A DNA stretch of 64,000 nucleotides, taken from positions 2,038,529 through 2,102,528 of the forward strand of contig JH720294.1 in the NCBI GenBank assembly GCA_000231825.2. Reading direction: 5' to 3'. The translations under genes were made by a program, and so were the position numbers. Origin of the DNA: Tetrahymena elliotti 4EA (Eukaryota > Ciliophora > Oligohymenophorea > Hymenostomatida > Tetrahymenidae). Of the stretch, positions 37,820 to 51,236 are shown one piece after another; position 1 is the stretch's first letter; each line of letters begins with the position of its first letter. The notes under the pieces were generated by a model. It did not search any database. It was not told where the DNA came from and saw only the letters and a list, made by a program, of their open reading frames with translations.

Positions 37820-40800
37820 TCACTTAAAAAAACTACAATTAAAAGATGAAAGAAAGTAGAAAAATAAAATATTTTTGAATGAAAGTTAATAGATTAGAAA
37901 TATGTATATATATTTTTTATAAATAATATGATTGATTGATTTAATCATTTAAACAATCCAAAGCTTGTGAATATATTTGTTAAATTTAAATTATTGTATT
38001 GAGATTTAGTGAGCAAATCGTCTATAGTTTTCTATTTATTTAAATATACATTAGATTAATTTATTCATTAAAAAGAAAATAATAAATAAATTACTTTAAT
38101 TGTTTTAATCTTTTCTACTGTCACCTTTTGAGTATTATCTTATTCCCTTTTGATTAAATTAATTTTAATTTATTTGATTTATTTTAAGAATTATTTACTC
38201 TTTTGAGATATCAAACATAGCTTAAAGAGAAAGGAGTTTCTAGTTAAGAGTGAAGTTTGACATTCTTTATTATTTTGCTTTACCTACTAGAGAAATAGAA
38301 TAAGTGTATTCTAGTTCTTCATTATCAACTTGGATTGCATTTTCTTCAAAATGGGAGATCAATTCTTTAATAACAAGAGTTATTTTGTTTTTAAGTTAAA
38401 TGTAAATATCATTTCCACACTTGCATTTAAGAATGGAAGCAGCATCTGCATTTTCAGAGAGGATACCTGAATAAAGTGAAATTGAATCACATTTTTTGCA
38501 TTCAATTAAGACACGAGGGATTAAACCCAAAAATTAATTTCTTTTGTTTTTCAAGTTAAGGACATTTTCTGCACTTAATTCAGATGTTCTAAAAAAAACA
38601 AAGAATTTATTTAATCTAAATTATCTAAAAATAATTATAATTATATACTAGTGAACTTGCTAGACAGAGTAGTGAACTTCAAGAATACTTGCTATTTCTT
38701 AAAGATTTATTCCCTCAATGACTTCTAACAATCTCTTTATAGGTTCAAACAATTAATATCTCTTGTAGTATTAAAAGTCTATTTCCAAAGTCTTACTTTG
38801 TGTGATAAATTCTTAAGGACTATAAGATTTATCAACCAATCTGCTCTTTTAAATTAAACAAAAAATTAATAAAAACTCTTCAATTAAAATAATTTTTTTA
38901 TCTTTCTAATAATTTCTAAAAACAATTTTTTTGCTAATTTTAATTTTGATAAAACTAAATTATTATGAGTGAATGAGATTAAAAAAATAAAAATAAATAT
39001 GAAGATATTTAACTTAAATTAGCATTTTATTTCTCTCAAAATGGTTGATTTCATTAAAATATTTTTAAATTAATAAATAAATAGAAAATAGAACAACTTT
39101 TGAAGCAAATTAGCTTGAGAATACATTTAAATTTGACCAAACAATCAGAATAAATCATGCTGGATTTGAGAAATTATTTTTAAAGAGATTTCTTTTTAAT
39201 TTGTTTAAATAAAATTAAAAATACTTACAGAATCGTGTTTGCAGATGATGTAGCTGATAATTTAGTTGATGAAAGTGTTAGGGTCAATGCCTTTTTCTTG
39301 AATAGCTCTTTGGGCAACAGCAACGTGAGGAAGATTCTTTTCACCATATTAATCCACTCTTTTGGTCAAACGTTTAGTGATGTAATAGGAACTATTTTTG
39401 ATGTTCTTTTAGTTGATATCATCATCTTTTTATAAAAAAGTATTAAATTAATTTAGATTATTTGTTTGTTGGAGATTTACTTAATTAAACAAGATATTTC
39501 TTGATATCATCTAACATATTTTCACTGCTTTTGCTTTCTAAAATGATTTCTAATATTTTGTTACCAGCATCTCTGGATAGTTAACACCAATCTCTACGAA
39601 CGACATCAATACCTAGATTTAATTTAGACTTTAGTATTTTACTTAAAATATAAACAAAAATTACCTTTGATTTCTTTTTCTAACCTTTCTGGAGCATTTG
39701 TATTTTTGACTTCTTCCCAGTTTGCAACTTTCAAGGTAGCATATTTCTTCTTTTTAAGTAAAAGCATGTTCTTAAACACACCATCAATATCTAACTAAAG
39801 CTTTTTGTATTTGCTGTTGACTTTTATTTTTATGTTCAAACCAGTCTTAACTGCTTCAAGGAATTCATTTGTACCAGGTTTAATCATCAAAGAATCAGTA
39901 TCACCATAAATGACAGTATATCCCATATCTTCTACAATTTTCTTTGAATCGAAAAGAATATGTCTACCTGTGAAATAATATAAAATAAATTATTATAATC
40001 TTTTTTTATTGTAATTTCGTTTACCTTTAGCTGTGATGAAAGAAGCAAGAGGCATAGCATAGAAACGAGAAGAGCTAAAACCCAAACAGCCATACATGGA
40101 GTTAGCTACAAGCTTGAAAGCCTTTTATTTGATGTCTAATGTTTCAATTACTTATTGGTCTTTTTATCCCTTAATTTAATTTTTCACAACTTTTCTTTGT
40201 TCAACCAAGTATTATAAAATAGCAGGGAGAGGTGCAATTCCTTTTACTTACTCAATAGTAGGAAGAATATCTTGAGGTTAGACAACTTGCTCATTTTCAT
40301 TATCTTCATCGTCTTCATCTTACATTTTATTGTTATTATTACCTTAATTCTTTGAGTATTAAATAGCAGCTTTTTTATTTCCTAAGAAAGGAGCCATTTA
40401 CATATCAAGAGGAATGGGGTCTCGGATGCAAGTAGTGAAGCAGACATTAAATTCTTAAATAATAGAAGGATAAAGTGAGTTGAAATCCAATAGAACAATG
40501 TATTCATTGTACAAGCCTTTCTCAGGTTCAAAGACCTAGCCACCCTTATATTTATTCTCTTTCTTCTTAGGATTTTTATTTTATTGACCTTATTCTTCAT
40601 CATCTTCATACTACTTTCTGATTTAAGCATTTTTATGTTTCTTCTTATAAGATTCTGGGAGATTCTTAAAATTATCAGGATATACATAGTTCAGCTTTCA
40701 ATAAAATTGTAAATTAAATACATTTGATATCAAAAAGTAATATAAATTACCTAGTTGAATTTATGAAGGAGAAGCATTTCATTTCTTTCAGCTCTTTAAT

Positions 40801-43800
40801 TTTAAAGTGAACCCATCCAAATATTACCACAAATAGATGTCAACTATTTGGTAAGAGGAATAATTTACAAATGGTACATAATTCTAAGAGTATAATCAAT
40901 ATCCTAATAAGTATCATCAACCAAACTATTCACCAATTTATAAGTTGCAAATTTCTAAAGATATGTCTTTGGATCTGTTCTTGTTCTATTTTCATTAAAA
41001 TTTTATTTTTATTTCCTTATTCAAATCAACTTATTTTTTCAAATCATCTAACACATTTTTTATAAATTTTTGTTTCTTTTAAATTAAAAACATTTTTTTT
41101 TTTGCACAAACTAAAACCACTTTTAATAACAATCGAATCTTAATTCTTTATTATTTATTTTTTTTAAATAAAATTGATTCTTGATTATTTTGGGAATTTT
41201 TTCTTTTTAGCTCTTAAGTGATTCTTTCATTAGAAATATGCTTTGATGCTAAAAAAGACAATTAAATAGAAATTTTACATTTCGTTCTTAAATAATTTGA
41301 GGACTAAGGCTTCTAGAGTGTATTCAATACAGTTAACGAATTCTTGAGAACTCATGAGAGTGTCAACTAGAAGACGACCTTTCATAGCCATTTTTGTTTT
41401 GAAAGAGGAAGAACCATATTTTGGAATATCAGATGAACCTATATTAATAAGCTTGGAAAGGAGATTCCATTTTCTGATTCCTTTTTCACGAATTCTGTTG
41501 AGGATAATTTCGAAGACAGTTGAGTATAAATCATGAGCAACTACAATATCAGGATCAATTTCATTAAAAGTGGTTAAAAATTACTCTAAAAGATTTAACT
41601 CATTTAAGCAAAATTTAGTTGTTTCAGGAAGAGTACCTTTTTTGGCAATACTGTCTTACTTTTTAGTGGGATCGACATGAGTGATGAAAGAAATGCTCTT
41701 AAATTAGCTTAATTCCTCTTTATTAGAGTTATCAATGTTAATACCTTCATGATACTTAATATTTAAGTTAAATATTTCCTTTTTGTATTCCTTTTTCTTT
41801 TATGTGAGCAAGATTTATTGGTTAGTCTTTAGAGAAATACATGCAACACTTAAGGGAGGTGTTGGTAATTATTACTGTAATATCTATATATTTGCTTAAG
41901 TTGTATAATCTACTCTAAATTCTAACTTTCTATTTGTTATGCAAGAAGTAGTATCCTTTACATTTTAAAAGCGTACCCAACTAGGTCCTGTAATTTTTTT
42001 AGTAATAAGGAAAGTTTCTAAAGCACTGTAAGTTGTACCAACACAATATTAGAAGTATTGTCCTTTTGTATCTGGGCTAATCACATCATATTCATAAGAC
42101 ATAACAACTTAATACCATTTGCCTTTACCTCTAGGGATAGGTAATTCAAAAGCATAATTCTTATCAACAAAAGCACCAAGGAATTCTACATTCTTACGTG
42201 ACGTTTATTCCTTCTTCAACAAATCAGAAATTTCACTTTTAATTTACTTTTTCAAAATAAAAAAAATTAATTTCATTTTCACAAAGATCAGTTAAAGCAG
42301 CTATTTCTTCTAAAAATTTTAATATCTTTCAAATAAAATCAACCCTCAAAATTTTCCATTTGGGATATAGAAAAATAAATTACTATCTATTTTTGATTTA
42401 CAACTTACAATTATTTTCTTCATAAATTGTTATACTTTAGATTTTATTCAGCTCTATAAAAAAGATGTTTGTTATTTTCTCATTTCCAATGAATACAAAT
42501 TTTATTAATAAAATTAGAGATATTGATTAGAAATACATTTTCTTTTGAAATATGCAACATTCTCCAAAATAAAAATATTTTTGGAGGGAATATCTCTGAA
42601 ATAATTTTTAACGTTTATTTTTTGCATAATCTTAATAAGTTTATTTGCTTATTTTAATTATTCTTAAATCACTTTTTTTATCTCTCAATTAAAAACCCTT
42701 AAATGTATTCTAAGAAATAGCATTTAAATGAATATATTTGTTGGAATACCTGCTCAGTAACAGTATCAGAAGTAGGATAGAAGAAGAGATTTCTTATAAT
42801 AGTATCAATTTAAATAACACATGTGTCGAATGTTTTGTTTTGCTTATTTTAAACTTTGGCAAATGCAAAGATTTTATCTGGCTTGACTTAAGCATCATAG
42901 AAGTAGTCATATAAAAAGGCATCAACTGAGCCTAATTTTAGTAAACAATTAAATTTACTAAATAACATTTAAATATTTAATATAATTTACCATCTTCATT
43001 TTTATAGTCGTTGATATTTTTGATTTATGAAATTGAGAGATTAGTCAAATTTATTTCAGCATTATTATTGTTGATTCTGCCTTACTTTAGATTATCATTA
43101 ACCTATTTTGCTTTCTGTGCTAAACTGACCAAGTTTTAAAACTCAGCCATACTATCGACTGTATTACTGTCTTCTGAAAAATCTCTATTAATTGCATTTA
43201 AAACATTTTAATCTAACTTTCCTTTACTACTGTTGGCAGTCTTAGAAGAGTCTTCTTTTAAAATGTTTTTAACTTCTGAACTAATACGTTTTTTTTCCTC
43301 TTCTTCCCTTTTTTCTTATTCTATATAAATTAGTTAAAGAATACCATATAGATATTAAATATTCTACCTAAAATTTCTTATTCCTCCTAATATAATTAGG
43401 CTTCTTCTTATTCTATTTTCTTTTTCCTCTCAGTTAATTTCATAATTTCTTCTATGTCGATATCAGGAACCTGCTTGCTAACAGCCTTTTTCTTATTAGT
43501 GGAGACAGCTGTAGTATTTGTATAATTTAAAATAGTATTCTTTGTCTTCTTCTTTTTATTTAATTCTTCTTCCTCTTCAATTTCTTGGTCGAATTCATCT
43601 TCTACTTCTCTGTATTTCTTTTTATCTTAATATTTTAATAATAAAATGGCTCTAGCATTGTCATCTAAAAATCTGGAATTCCAGTTTCATCTGCAATAAA
43701 TTTACATTTTTTATCCTCTATTAATAAATTAAAAATAGATTAGATACATAATATCTCATTTTAATAAATTTAACCTTATGTGTCATCAATGAAATCGTCT

Positions 43801-44002
43801 TCTTCTATTTGCTCATCTTCATCATCATATGCTTCAATATCCATATCCTCATTGAAGCGATTGTTTTTTGTATGCTATTTCTAATAAATTTGATAAAAAA
43901 TAGTGTTGACCTGACTGAAAAATGAACTGAATGAGTTACAAGCTTATTTTGCTTTTTGATTTCTTTATTAAGTTTCTCTAATCTTTGTAATTTGTCACTC
44001 AT
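37820..44002 (-). CDS. POLA1: DNA polymerase alpha catalytic subunit (family B)
   Basis: A multi-exon gene starting at ATG 44002 (exon 1 44002-43940, exon 2 from 43874). The N-terminus is acidic ([20 protein letters not shown]). An inactivated exonuclease-like region includes [20 protein letters not shown]. The polymerase motifs are region II with [20 protein letters not shown] (about 40440-40500), region III with [20 protein letters not shown] (about 40060-40150), region I with [12 protein letters not shown] (about 39890-39920) and the [10 protein letters not shown] motif. [12 protein letters not shown] before region II and QEFN after it are typical of alpha, not delta or epsilon. It extends primers made by primase at replication origins and lagging strands, in the nucleus. 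The C-terminal CysA cluster (CKKC ... KCKC) is near 38419-38503. No second Cys cluster is visible. The end is uncertain: TGA 37822-37820 is the first in-frame stop if no further intron exists, but the true stop may lie nearer 38000-38100. Confidence 0.92.
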
Positions 44003-45431
44003 CTTGAAGAAATAAATCTACAAATAACTAATATATTCTTATTGCTACTTTGTTATCTAAATTATTTTAATTTAAACAATATTTTGATTTAGGCAAATCT
44101 TTTCATCAATACATACAAACAAACAACCAAATTTTTGCCAATACATAACTCATTATATTTTTTAATTATTAAAATAGTTGCCGCATACCAAACTGTAAAT
44201 TTTTGAAATTTTAGCGCTAAAAATAATGCATGGGTGTTAATAATTCTTTTTATTATTCATTAATATTAGCGCTTGAAATCAAAATATTTAAAGTTCCTTT
44301 AAATCTATAAATCCATTAATAAATTATGTAGAACAAACATTATTATTTCATCAAAATAAATTTAAGCTTCAAATTCCATTTTAAACCAAGCAACCACTTT
44401 TTAACAACCTTAATAACTTTAATTTTATAATTTTTTCTCTCATTTTTAAAATTTTTAAAATTATTACCAATTACAAAATAAAAAAAAAAATTAATTGTAA
44501 AAATATTCATATTTAATAAATGAATATTGTTGGTAATTAATTTTTTAAGCGAATAGAAAAACAAAATAAATTGTGATGATAAGCAGTATTAATAAATAAA
44601 TATAGATTGATTTATGATTTAAAATTCATCAAATATTTATTCTTTTTTACTTAATAGTTATTCTAATTTGATTTTATGAAAATTATTAAAATAATTTAGA
44701 TAAGAAAATGAACAAATAAAAAAGTCAATATTAATAATTTTAGCTAATCTAGTGAATAGTCTAAAATATTTGAATTAATGTCAATCCTTGAGTTTAAATT
44801 TGATTTTTTGATGTATGATTTAGATTACTAAAACAATAAAAAATTTGAACTATAAACTTAGAAATAAATTAGTCACTAAATATCATCAATAACCTTCAAA
44901 CCCTTAATATTAGGCTAAATGAAATTGTATTAAAAGATATGACAGATAATTGATACTTTCAAGCAACAGCAAAATCAAATAAACAAAGAAAAATTAATTT
45001 TTAAAAATACTTTTAGGAAGAATTTTTATATTAATAAACAGTAATTAATATTCTAATTTTTAAATATTATTAAAAATGTATTAAATGATAAAATTTGATT
45101 ATGCTGTTCTGATATTTAGGTTAGTTATTAGTCTCAAAATTAAAATCTATTAACCCATGATTAATTGAATTGAATTTTTTTAAATTTGAATTTTGTTACT
45201 CTTCGGAGCGAATTAATAAGTAAAGATTTTAAAATTTGAAAAATTAGAAAATTTAATGAGTATTAAAAATAAGTTAATGGTTTATTATATCTAATAGATG
45301 ATTATTATTTATAAAGAAAGGCATATAAAATTTAGAATAATATTTTAAGATAAAATTTTAATAATAGTGATGAGAAAATTCATTTTAAGTTGTGCTATTT
45401 TATAAATAGTTCAATATTATCATTTGGTAAT
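44003..45431. other. Intergenic, AT-rich
   Basis: Upstream of DNA polymerase alpha and 3' of the caspase-like/MORN gene. No coding signal seen. AGCGCT-containing palindromic bits near 44212 and 44271 (TTAGCGCT) are the only less AT-rich features. Confidence 0.5.
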
Positions 45432-48400
45432 TCAGTTGTTTTTATTTTTATTAGATTCCTAATCACTACTTGAATCATTATCTTTACTAGATTTGCATTC
45501 TTCACGTTAAAAATTAGCAATATCAAATATATCTTCAGGCTCTACTTCTTCTTAAATTATTTTTTTCATTTCATATTAAATTTCATTTGGGTTATTTATT
45601 TTTTATTCGATTTCTTTTTTCTTTTTTTCAAATTCTCCTATTTCTTATTCATTTAACTTTTTCAAAAGGATACGGTAAGGTCTAATATTTTTTTATGGTT
45701 GGTCACTTTCTTCAACTATATAATATTCTGGTTTGTTTTGAGGACTTTTAACTACATTTGGATTGACTCTACATTAAAACACCATTTTGAAGTATTTACC
45801 ACACATTTCAAAAGGTGTTGAGTATTTTCCTGCTTCATCTACATTGTCAGTTAAGTAAACAGCAATTTTACTATGACCAATTAATTTACCAGTGATTCTG
45901 CATTTAGCACCTGCATATTTGTGCTAGCTTCCACTCTTTAATCCTTCTTTTGGAATACCTTTTAGACCTTAAAAAGAAGTACCATGATAAAGCACAATCC
46001 ATTATTTTTTTTCATCATAACCTGTTCTCTTACCATAGTTCCCTAGCCATTCAAGATCTTTATACTTAGATATATTTAATCCATAGCCTTTCCATCCAAC
46101 AGGAAGGTAATAACGTTACTATTTATATTCATCTTCATCTTGTTTAAACCTAATAAAACCTCTATAGGCTAATTTCTGAGTATTCCATTCACAATTAAAA
46201 CGAATATCACAGTCTTATGGTGTTAAAGTAGCATGTTCTAGTAAGCTGTGCAATTTTAACTAAGCTTCTTTATAATTACAATTTTCTCTGAAATATTGAA
46301 TAGCTTTTTAATTATTGTTAAAATGTATACTTTAATCTTATAATTTATATTCAATTTCTATAGAACCTTTTGATAAACCAACAATAATGATATCAGAAGG
46401 TGAGCATCCATGGGCCATTGCAGCATTTTTTTTGAATTCTGTGATGAATTCTTCTTTGTTATCTTGATTTAAAATTTAATTATCAAAATTTTATTTTTCA
46501 TCATCTTAAATTTTAATTTTCAAATACTAAGTATCTTAAGTGAGACCTACTTGAAGTAAACTTTTTTTACACTTCTAGGTCACATCTTATTCAATCATTT
46601 TATCCGATACATGCAATTCTACATTTTAATGCTAGCTGTAAACTTTAGACAAAGCAACTAAAGGTATCAAAGTGTCACGTTTTTGAATAGACTTTTAAGC
46701 TTGCAACTAAGGTAGGGTGTTATTTGTTTATTAATTTAGTCCAGCATTCTCATTTTATTTTTGTTCTTCTTTCATTTAAGAAAAGGAAATAATTGTCCTT
46801 TAATGATTTATAATAGGTGTTTAATCTTAAGTACCCAGACTAGTTTAATCAAATAAGTCAAGTAAATCTTCTATCTCTTTTGACATTTCTTCAGTTTTCT
46901 ATTTCATTTCTACTAATTCTTCTTCTTTTAATTCTACTTTACATACTGCATGTTTAACTAAAAACTCTACATAACTTGGCTCTATATTAGTACTTTCAAG
47001 ATCTGGATTTAATTGATTTAAATCATCTTTCAACTCATCGTATTAAGGTAATTTAGTAATATCTTAAATAAAGGGTTCTTCAGGCTCATTATTCTATTAC
47101 ATTTAATTAGAGCTAGGAGATTCATTTTTTTAATCAAATTCTGAAAAGAACAATTTTTTTATGGCATCTTCAGATTTCTTTTTAATTTCTTATTACTTTT
47201 ATTGATGTTCTTCATACTGCTTTTTAAAGGTACATTTATAGTCAATACGATTATCCTAAAATGGTTTTTAATACCAGCTTGGTTATCTTGCACTATCAAA
47301 TTTATCTTCTTCGTCAGCAATTTCTTTAATTATTTCATGATCATCATTCGTTTCTTAAAAAGTATGTTAATCTGAGATAATTCCTAAGCTCCTTGCCTAG
47401 CTGTTTTATTTCAAGTAACTTCCATAGCCATTTCTATCATTAAAATTTCCAACAAAAGCTTCATTAAAATTTTCGCTATGCCAAATCACAATGCCCTTAT
47501 TAAAAAACATATTATTATGGAAGTAACCAGCAAATACATTAGTCTTTCTAAACAAATAGCCATATCCAGATTATTTGCCCTCTAAAAACTACCCTTCATA
47601 TCTATTCAAATAAAATTAATTAATTAAAAAAAGAAATCTGGCAAAAAAAATAAATAAAGAAAGAAAGAAACAAAATTGATTAATCTTTTAGATTTTTGAA
47701 TCAGAATTAATCAAAAAAAAATTCATTAAGATTTTGAAAAAAAGAAAACTCAACTTGTAATTTTAATTAAAGAGATTGAGGTAAATACTTATAAAGATTA
47801 TTGATAGAAAAAAGAACAAAAATATTTATTAATTAAATCAATTACCTATCTCCGTTCTAATACACAGCAACTCCCACTCCATTTGGCTTGTTTTGTAACC
47901 ACTACCCAAAGTAAAGTGCTTTGTTTGAGTATTCTTAGAGTCCATTTAAATGTCTGGTTATCTTATTTAGGTCACTTGTTTATGTGAATTTGTACATTTC
48001 TTGATAAGCTGTAATGATAATTTCATTTTTTTCTTAGTTTTATTTTTCTTCTTCTTCATCATCATCATCATCTTGTTCTTGTTCATCTGGATTATCTTCA
48101 TTTATTTTAGTTTCTTCAATCTAATTTTATAAGTCTAAACTTAAAAGGTTTTTTATATTTTGCTTGCTACCTCTTTTTGTCTTTTTTACTGTTTTCTAAT
48201 TAATTTTTAATAGTCTGTTTGTGACATCATCTTCTATCAAACCTATGAAATTAAATCCTCTATAAAGAATTTTATCTTGTTTTTCAGAAATTTACTCCAT
48301 AGTTAAATTATAGTCGTTTTTTTGTATCCCAAAGTAATTAATTTAGCTTCTTTATAACATTTTTTCGTAATCAACATCCAAAAACCATCCAAAATCTAAG

Positions 48401-49323
48401 TAATTCTTCATAGAAAAACCAAAAAATCCTGGCTAAATAGAATATTTACTTGTATAAAATTATTTTTTTAACTGATCAAGCAATAAAATTCTTTCAGGAG
48501 GAGAATTGAGTAAATACTCACAGAGAGCAGCAGTGAATTCAGAGCAATATGCGTAATCATTAATTTTCCATACTTAATTCTACTGATAGTCTGAAATATC
48601 ATTTCTAATTAGCTCGAAATATCTTTCTGGATAATAATATCTTGATTCTCTATCACTCATTAAAATGCTGATGTTAAAATAATCAAGTTTTAGTTCACGC
48701 TTCTGAAAATTATTTTAAAATTTAACTGCATTTGGTGATTCAATGATTAACATTAAATGCTTTGTGTATTTAAATCCATCTAAATAAATTTTCCATTCTT
48801 TGATAATATGATCAATGTTAATAAAAGAGACTCTGTTCTCTATCTCAAAAGCCATCTGCCCATCCTAAGTTAAAGTACCGCTAAAATAAATAACTAATCC
48901 ATCAACTTATTAATTATCTTTGAAGAACTTTTAGATTACACTTAATGGCTATTTGATGTTTTATAAATGTAAGCAATACTAAGCCTCAGTGATAGATATC
49001 TTTCCTATTTCAGATATTTAATTTTGGGTTTCACAATAATTAAACACTTTCTTGATTTTTTCAACATCTTCTTTGACCATTTTCGATTTTTTAGAGCGTT
49101 TTGTTCTAATATTTTCATTCTATTAAACATTAGAATCTATGATAATGTATTCTTGTTGTTATTCATTATTTTCTGTATTTTCTTAAGTTATGTAGTCTGA
49201 ATTTAGTAATAGATAGCTCACTTTCTCAAATCTACGCCTTTTTCCAAGAGGCTGCAACATAGACACCATTCTTTGCGTTCTAAAATCATCAAAAAATGAG
49301 TTTAACTGTAGCTTTCTTTTCAT
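45432..49323 (-). CDS. Caspase-like, MORN-repeat and ADP-ribosyltransferase-like (YHGT) protein
   Basis: Two exons (49323-47846 and 47601-45432) join in frame into 1215 residues. Residues about 85-225 resemble a caspase/metacaspase p20 core: SVIQKFFKDNQQVDGLVIYF, then SGTL where SGHG is expected, and LMLIIESPN where the catalytic D-x-C or E-S-C strand is expected. Both catalytic residues are therefore missing. A D/E run precedes about 90 residues of MORN repeats (LYFGQWLQNKPNGVGVAVYQ; YEGQFLEGKQSGYGYLF), which usually bind lipid or act as spacers. Then follow Gln/Glu-rich coils and a small domain (FKKNAAMAHGCSPSDIIIVG, then SKGSIEIEY). Last is a domain at about 985-1110 with YYLPVGWKGYGLNISKY, LYHGTSFQGLKGIPKEGLKS, AVYLTDNVDEAGKY and KYFKMVFQCRVNP. 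The YHGT-x(n)-Y pattern recalls the PARP/KptA ADP-ribosyltransferase fold. Activity, substrate and location are unknown. Single gene, no partner nearby. Confidence 0.8.
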
Positions 49324-50923
49324 TGTTAATTTCCTTATTTCTTTGTTCTTTAATCTAAATTAATTAAATTACACTTTTATTTCTTGTATTCTCCAAAGTT
49401 TAGAGCCTTTAAATCTAAATAAACAAGTAAAAAAAAGAAAAGAAAACTTTCATTTTCATTAATAAAACTAAACCCTATTCAAAAATTTAAATTTACAATG
49501 TATTTTTGGCATTTCTTAATACGTAAAAATTAATTCTTCTTTTTATAAAAACACTCATTGTATTCTCATATAAAAGCCTCATTTCGGCAATACTATATAC
49601 TTAAAAAGGACTCTGTATATTTAAGATTCTATAATTGATTTAAAATAAACTAATTCTTTTATTCTTATTTTTAACTGAGTTCTAATTGATATTTTAATTT
49701 CATTTAAACAAAAAAACATTAATAATAAACAATTTTATATAATTTTTACTCCATAAAATAAAATTTCCCAAATTATTTGAACAAATTTGATAAAAATAGT
49801 CTGACTTTTTATTTTTTGAGTTTATTGAAACGGAATTTTTAAACAAGATATTTTCTATTCTAGGCTATGAGGTGTTATAGGAAACCAAGAATTATTGAAA
49901 TAAAAACCAACTAAGATTCTCATTCAAAAAGTGAAATCTTAATAACACTTCTCTTATCTTTAATTTTAAAAAGAATTTTTTTCAAAGATCGCTCTTATGA
50001 AATTAAAACATATGGTAATTAATGTTAATATTGAAGAAATAGATCTATCTATTGTTTTCTTAGATCCTTATTTAAAAAACCAAATTTATTTATTTACTTC
50101 CTTATTGAATTCCAAAAAAAAAGCATGACTTGAGGAGTGTAAAAGATATTTTAAATAAAAAAAATATCATTCTAAAATTAAATAAGATTTTCCAAAAAAA
50201 CAAATAAATCTTAAAAATATTTATCTATTTCTTAATCTTAGAATAAAACATATTACAATTAGAATTTCTAATTAAATTAAAACATGTAAAAATATTGCTT
50301 AAAAATAAAGAAATAATTAAATGGATAATTAATTCTCTCAGATTTTATTAAAAAAACAATTAATAAGGCTAATTTTTTTTGAAGATTATGAATTAGTATA
50401 TCCCCAACATTCTTTCTTTTGTTCAAATAGATTTCAAAATCTTAAAAGTATTAAGAATTTAATCTTAATAGATACAAATCCAACAAAGGTTTATACATAT
50501 TAATTAAAAAATAAATTAAAATCCTGATTCAAAAAACCAAATGATTAATTTAATTTTCAAATTTCTGAGTAAGAAAAACTACAAGTTAGTATACTGATAC
50601 ACTATAAATAGATCGATCACATAATATTCTTTCTTTTAAAAAATCTCTTCACAATCCAAAAAATATTAAAACTTCATTTAAATTATTTTTAGTTCTTATT
50701 AGATCTACTTATCCATTTAAATTTTTAAAAAATCATTATTTTAACATAAACACAAATAAATGAAAATAGTATGTTATTTTTTTCAATAAAAAAATTTTAT
50801 TGTTTTTAAAATTTGTTGAAAATATTTTTAATTTTAATTCATCATCATTCAATTCAAAAAGAATAAAACAATTAATATATTCAATAATTAGTTAATTAAT
50901 GTTAAATTGTAATTGTTATTTGT
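49324..50923. other. Intergenic between divergent genes
   Basis: Upstream regions of the caspase-like/MORN gene (-) and of the small ORF and oxidoreductase (+). AT-rich throughout, no coding signal seen. Confidence 0.5.
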
Positions 50924-51175
50924 ATGGATTAAGGCTTTGAAAGTTGTTGGAAAGAAGCACTTGTTAGAAGACATTTATTTAAGCAAGTATTTAAAAATGG
51001 AAATACAATAAATAAATATCTTTTTTTCAGAAAATAAAATTTAGAAAGAAGGGAGAAGAACTTTAAAGAAAAAATTTAGTTAGGATTAGAATCAAAGCAA
51101 TTAGTTGAATTGAATAGCATAATAATAGATTAAGATATTTATCAAAAAAGATTCATAGATTAATAGATACACTGA
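50924..51175 (+). CDS. Small unknown ORF upstream of the oxidoreductase
   Basis: ATG at 50924 opens 83 codons (MDQGFESCWKEALVRRHLFK at the start), basic and Gln/Glu-rich, ending TGA 51173-51175. That is 61 bases before the start of the next gene on the same strand. A textbook 44-nt GT..AG intron (GTATTT ... TTTTTTTCAG, about 50987-51030) lies inside it. If spliced, the frame changes and ends sooner (KIKFRKKGEELQRKNLVRIR, then a short tail). Which form is real cannot be told from sequence. No family recognised; it could also be an upstream ORF in a long leader of the oxidoreductase mRNA. Confidence 0.4.
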
Positions 51176-51236
51176 TATTCGATAGATAATTGATTAATTA
51201 AAAAGAAACTTATTTATATACAATCAATCTACAAAA

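Noticed and set aside
39235..39435. Plus-strand open frame beginning [12 protein letters not shown]
   Set aside because: Antisense shadow of a DNA polymerase alpha exon, with no start context or intron signals of its own.
40382..40687. 101-codon minus-strand frame
   Set aside because: Out-of-frame reading of the DNA polymerase alpha exon that contains the [10 protein letters not shown] motif.
44343..44564. Minus-strand 73-codon frame upstream of DNA polymerase alpha
   Set aside because: Composition is the same as surrounding AT-rich spacer. Open frames of this length are expected by chance when TGA is the only stop.
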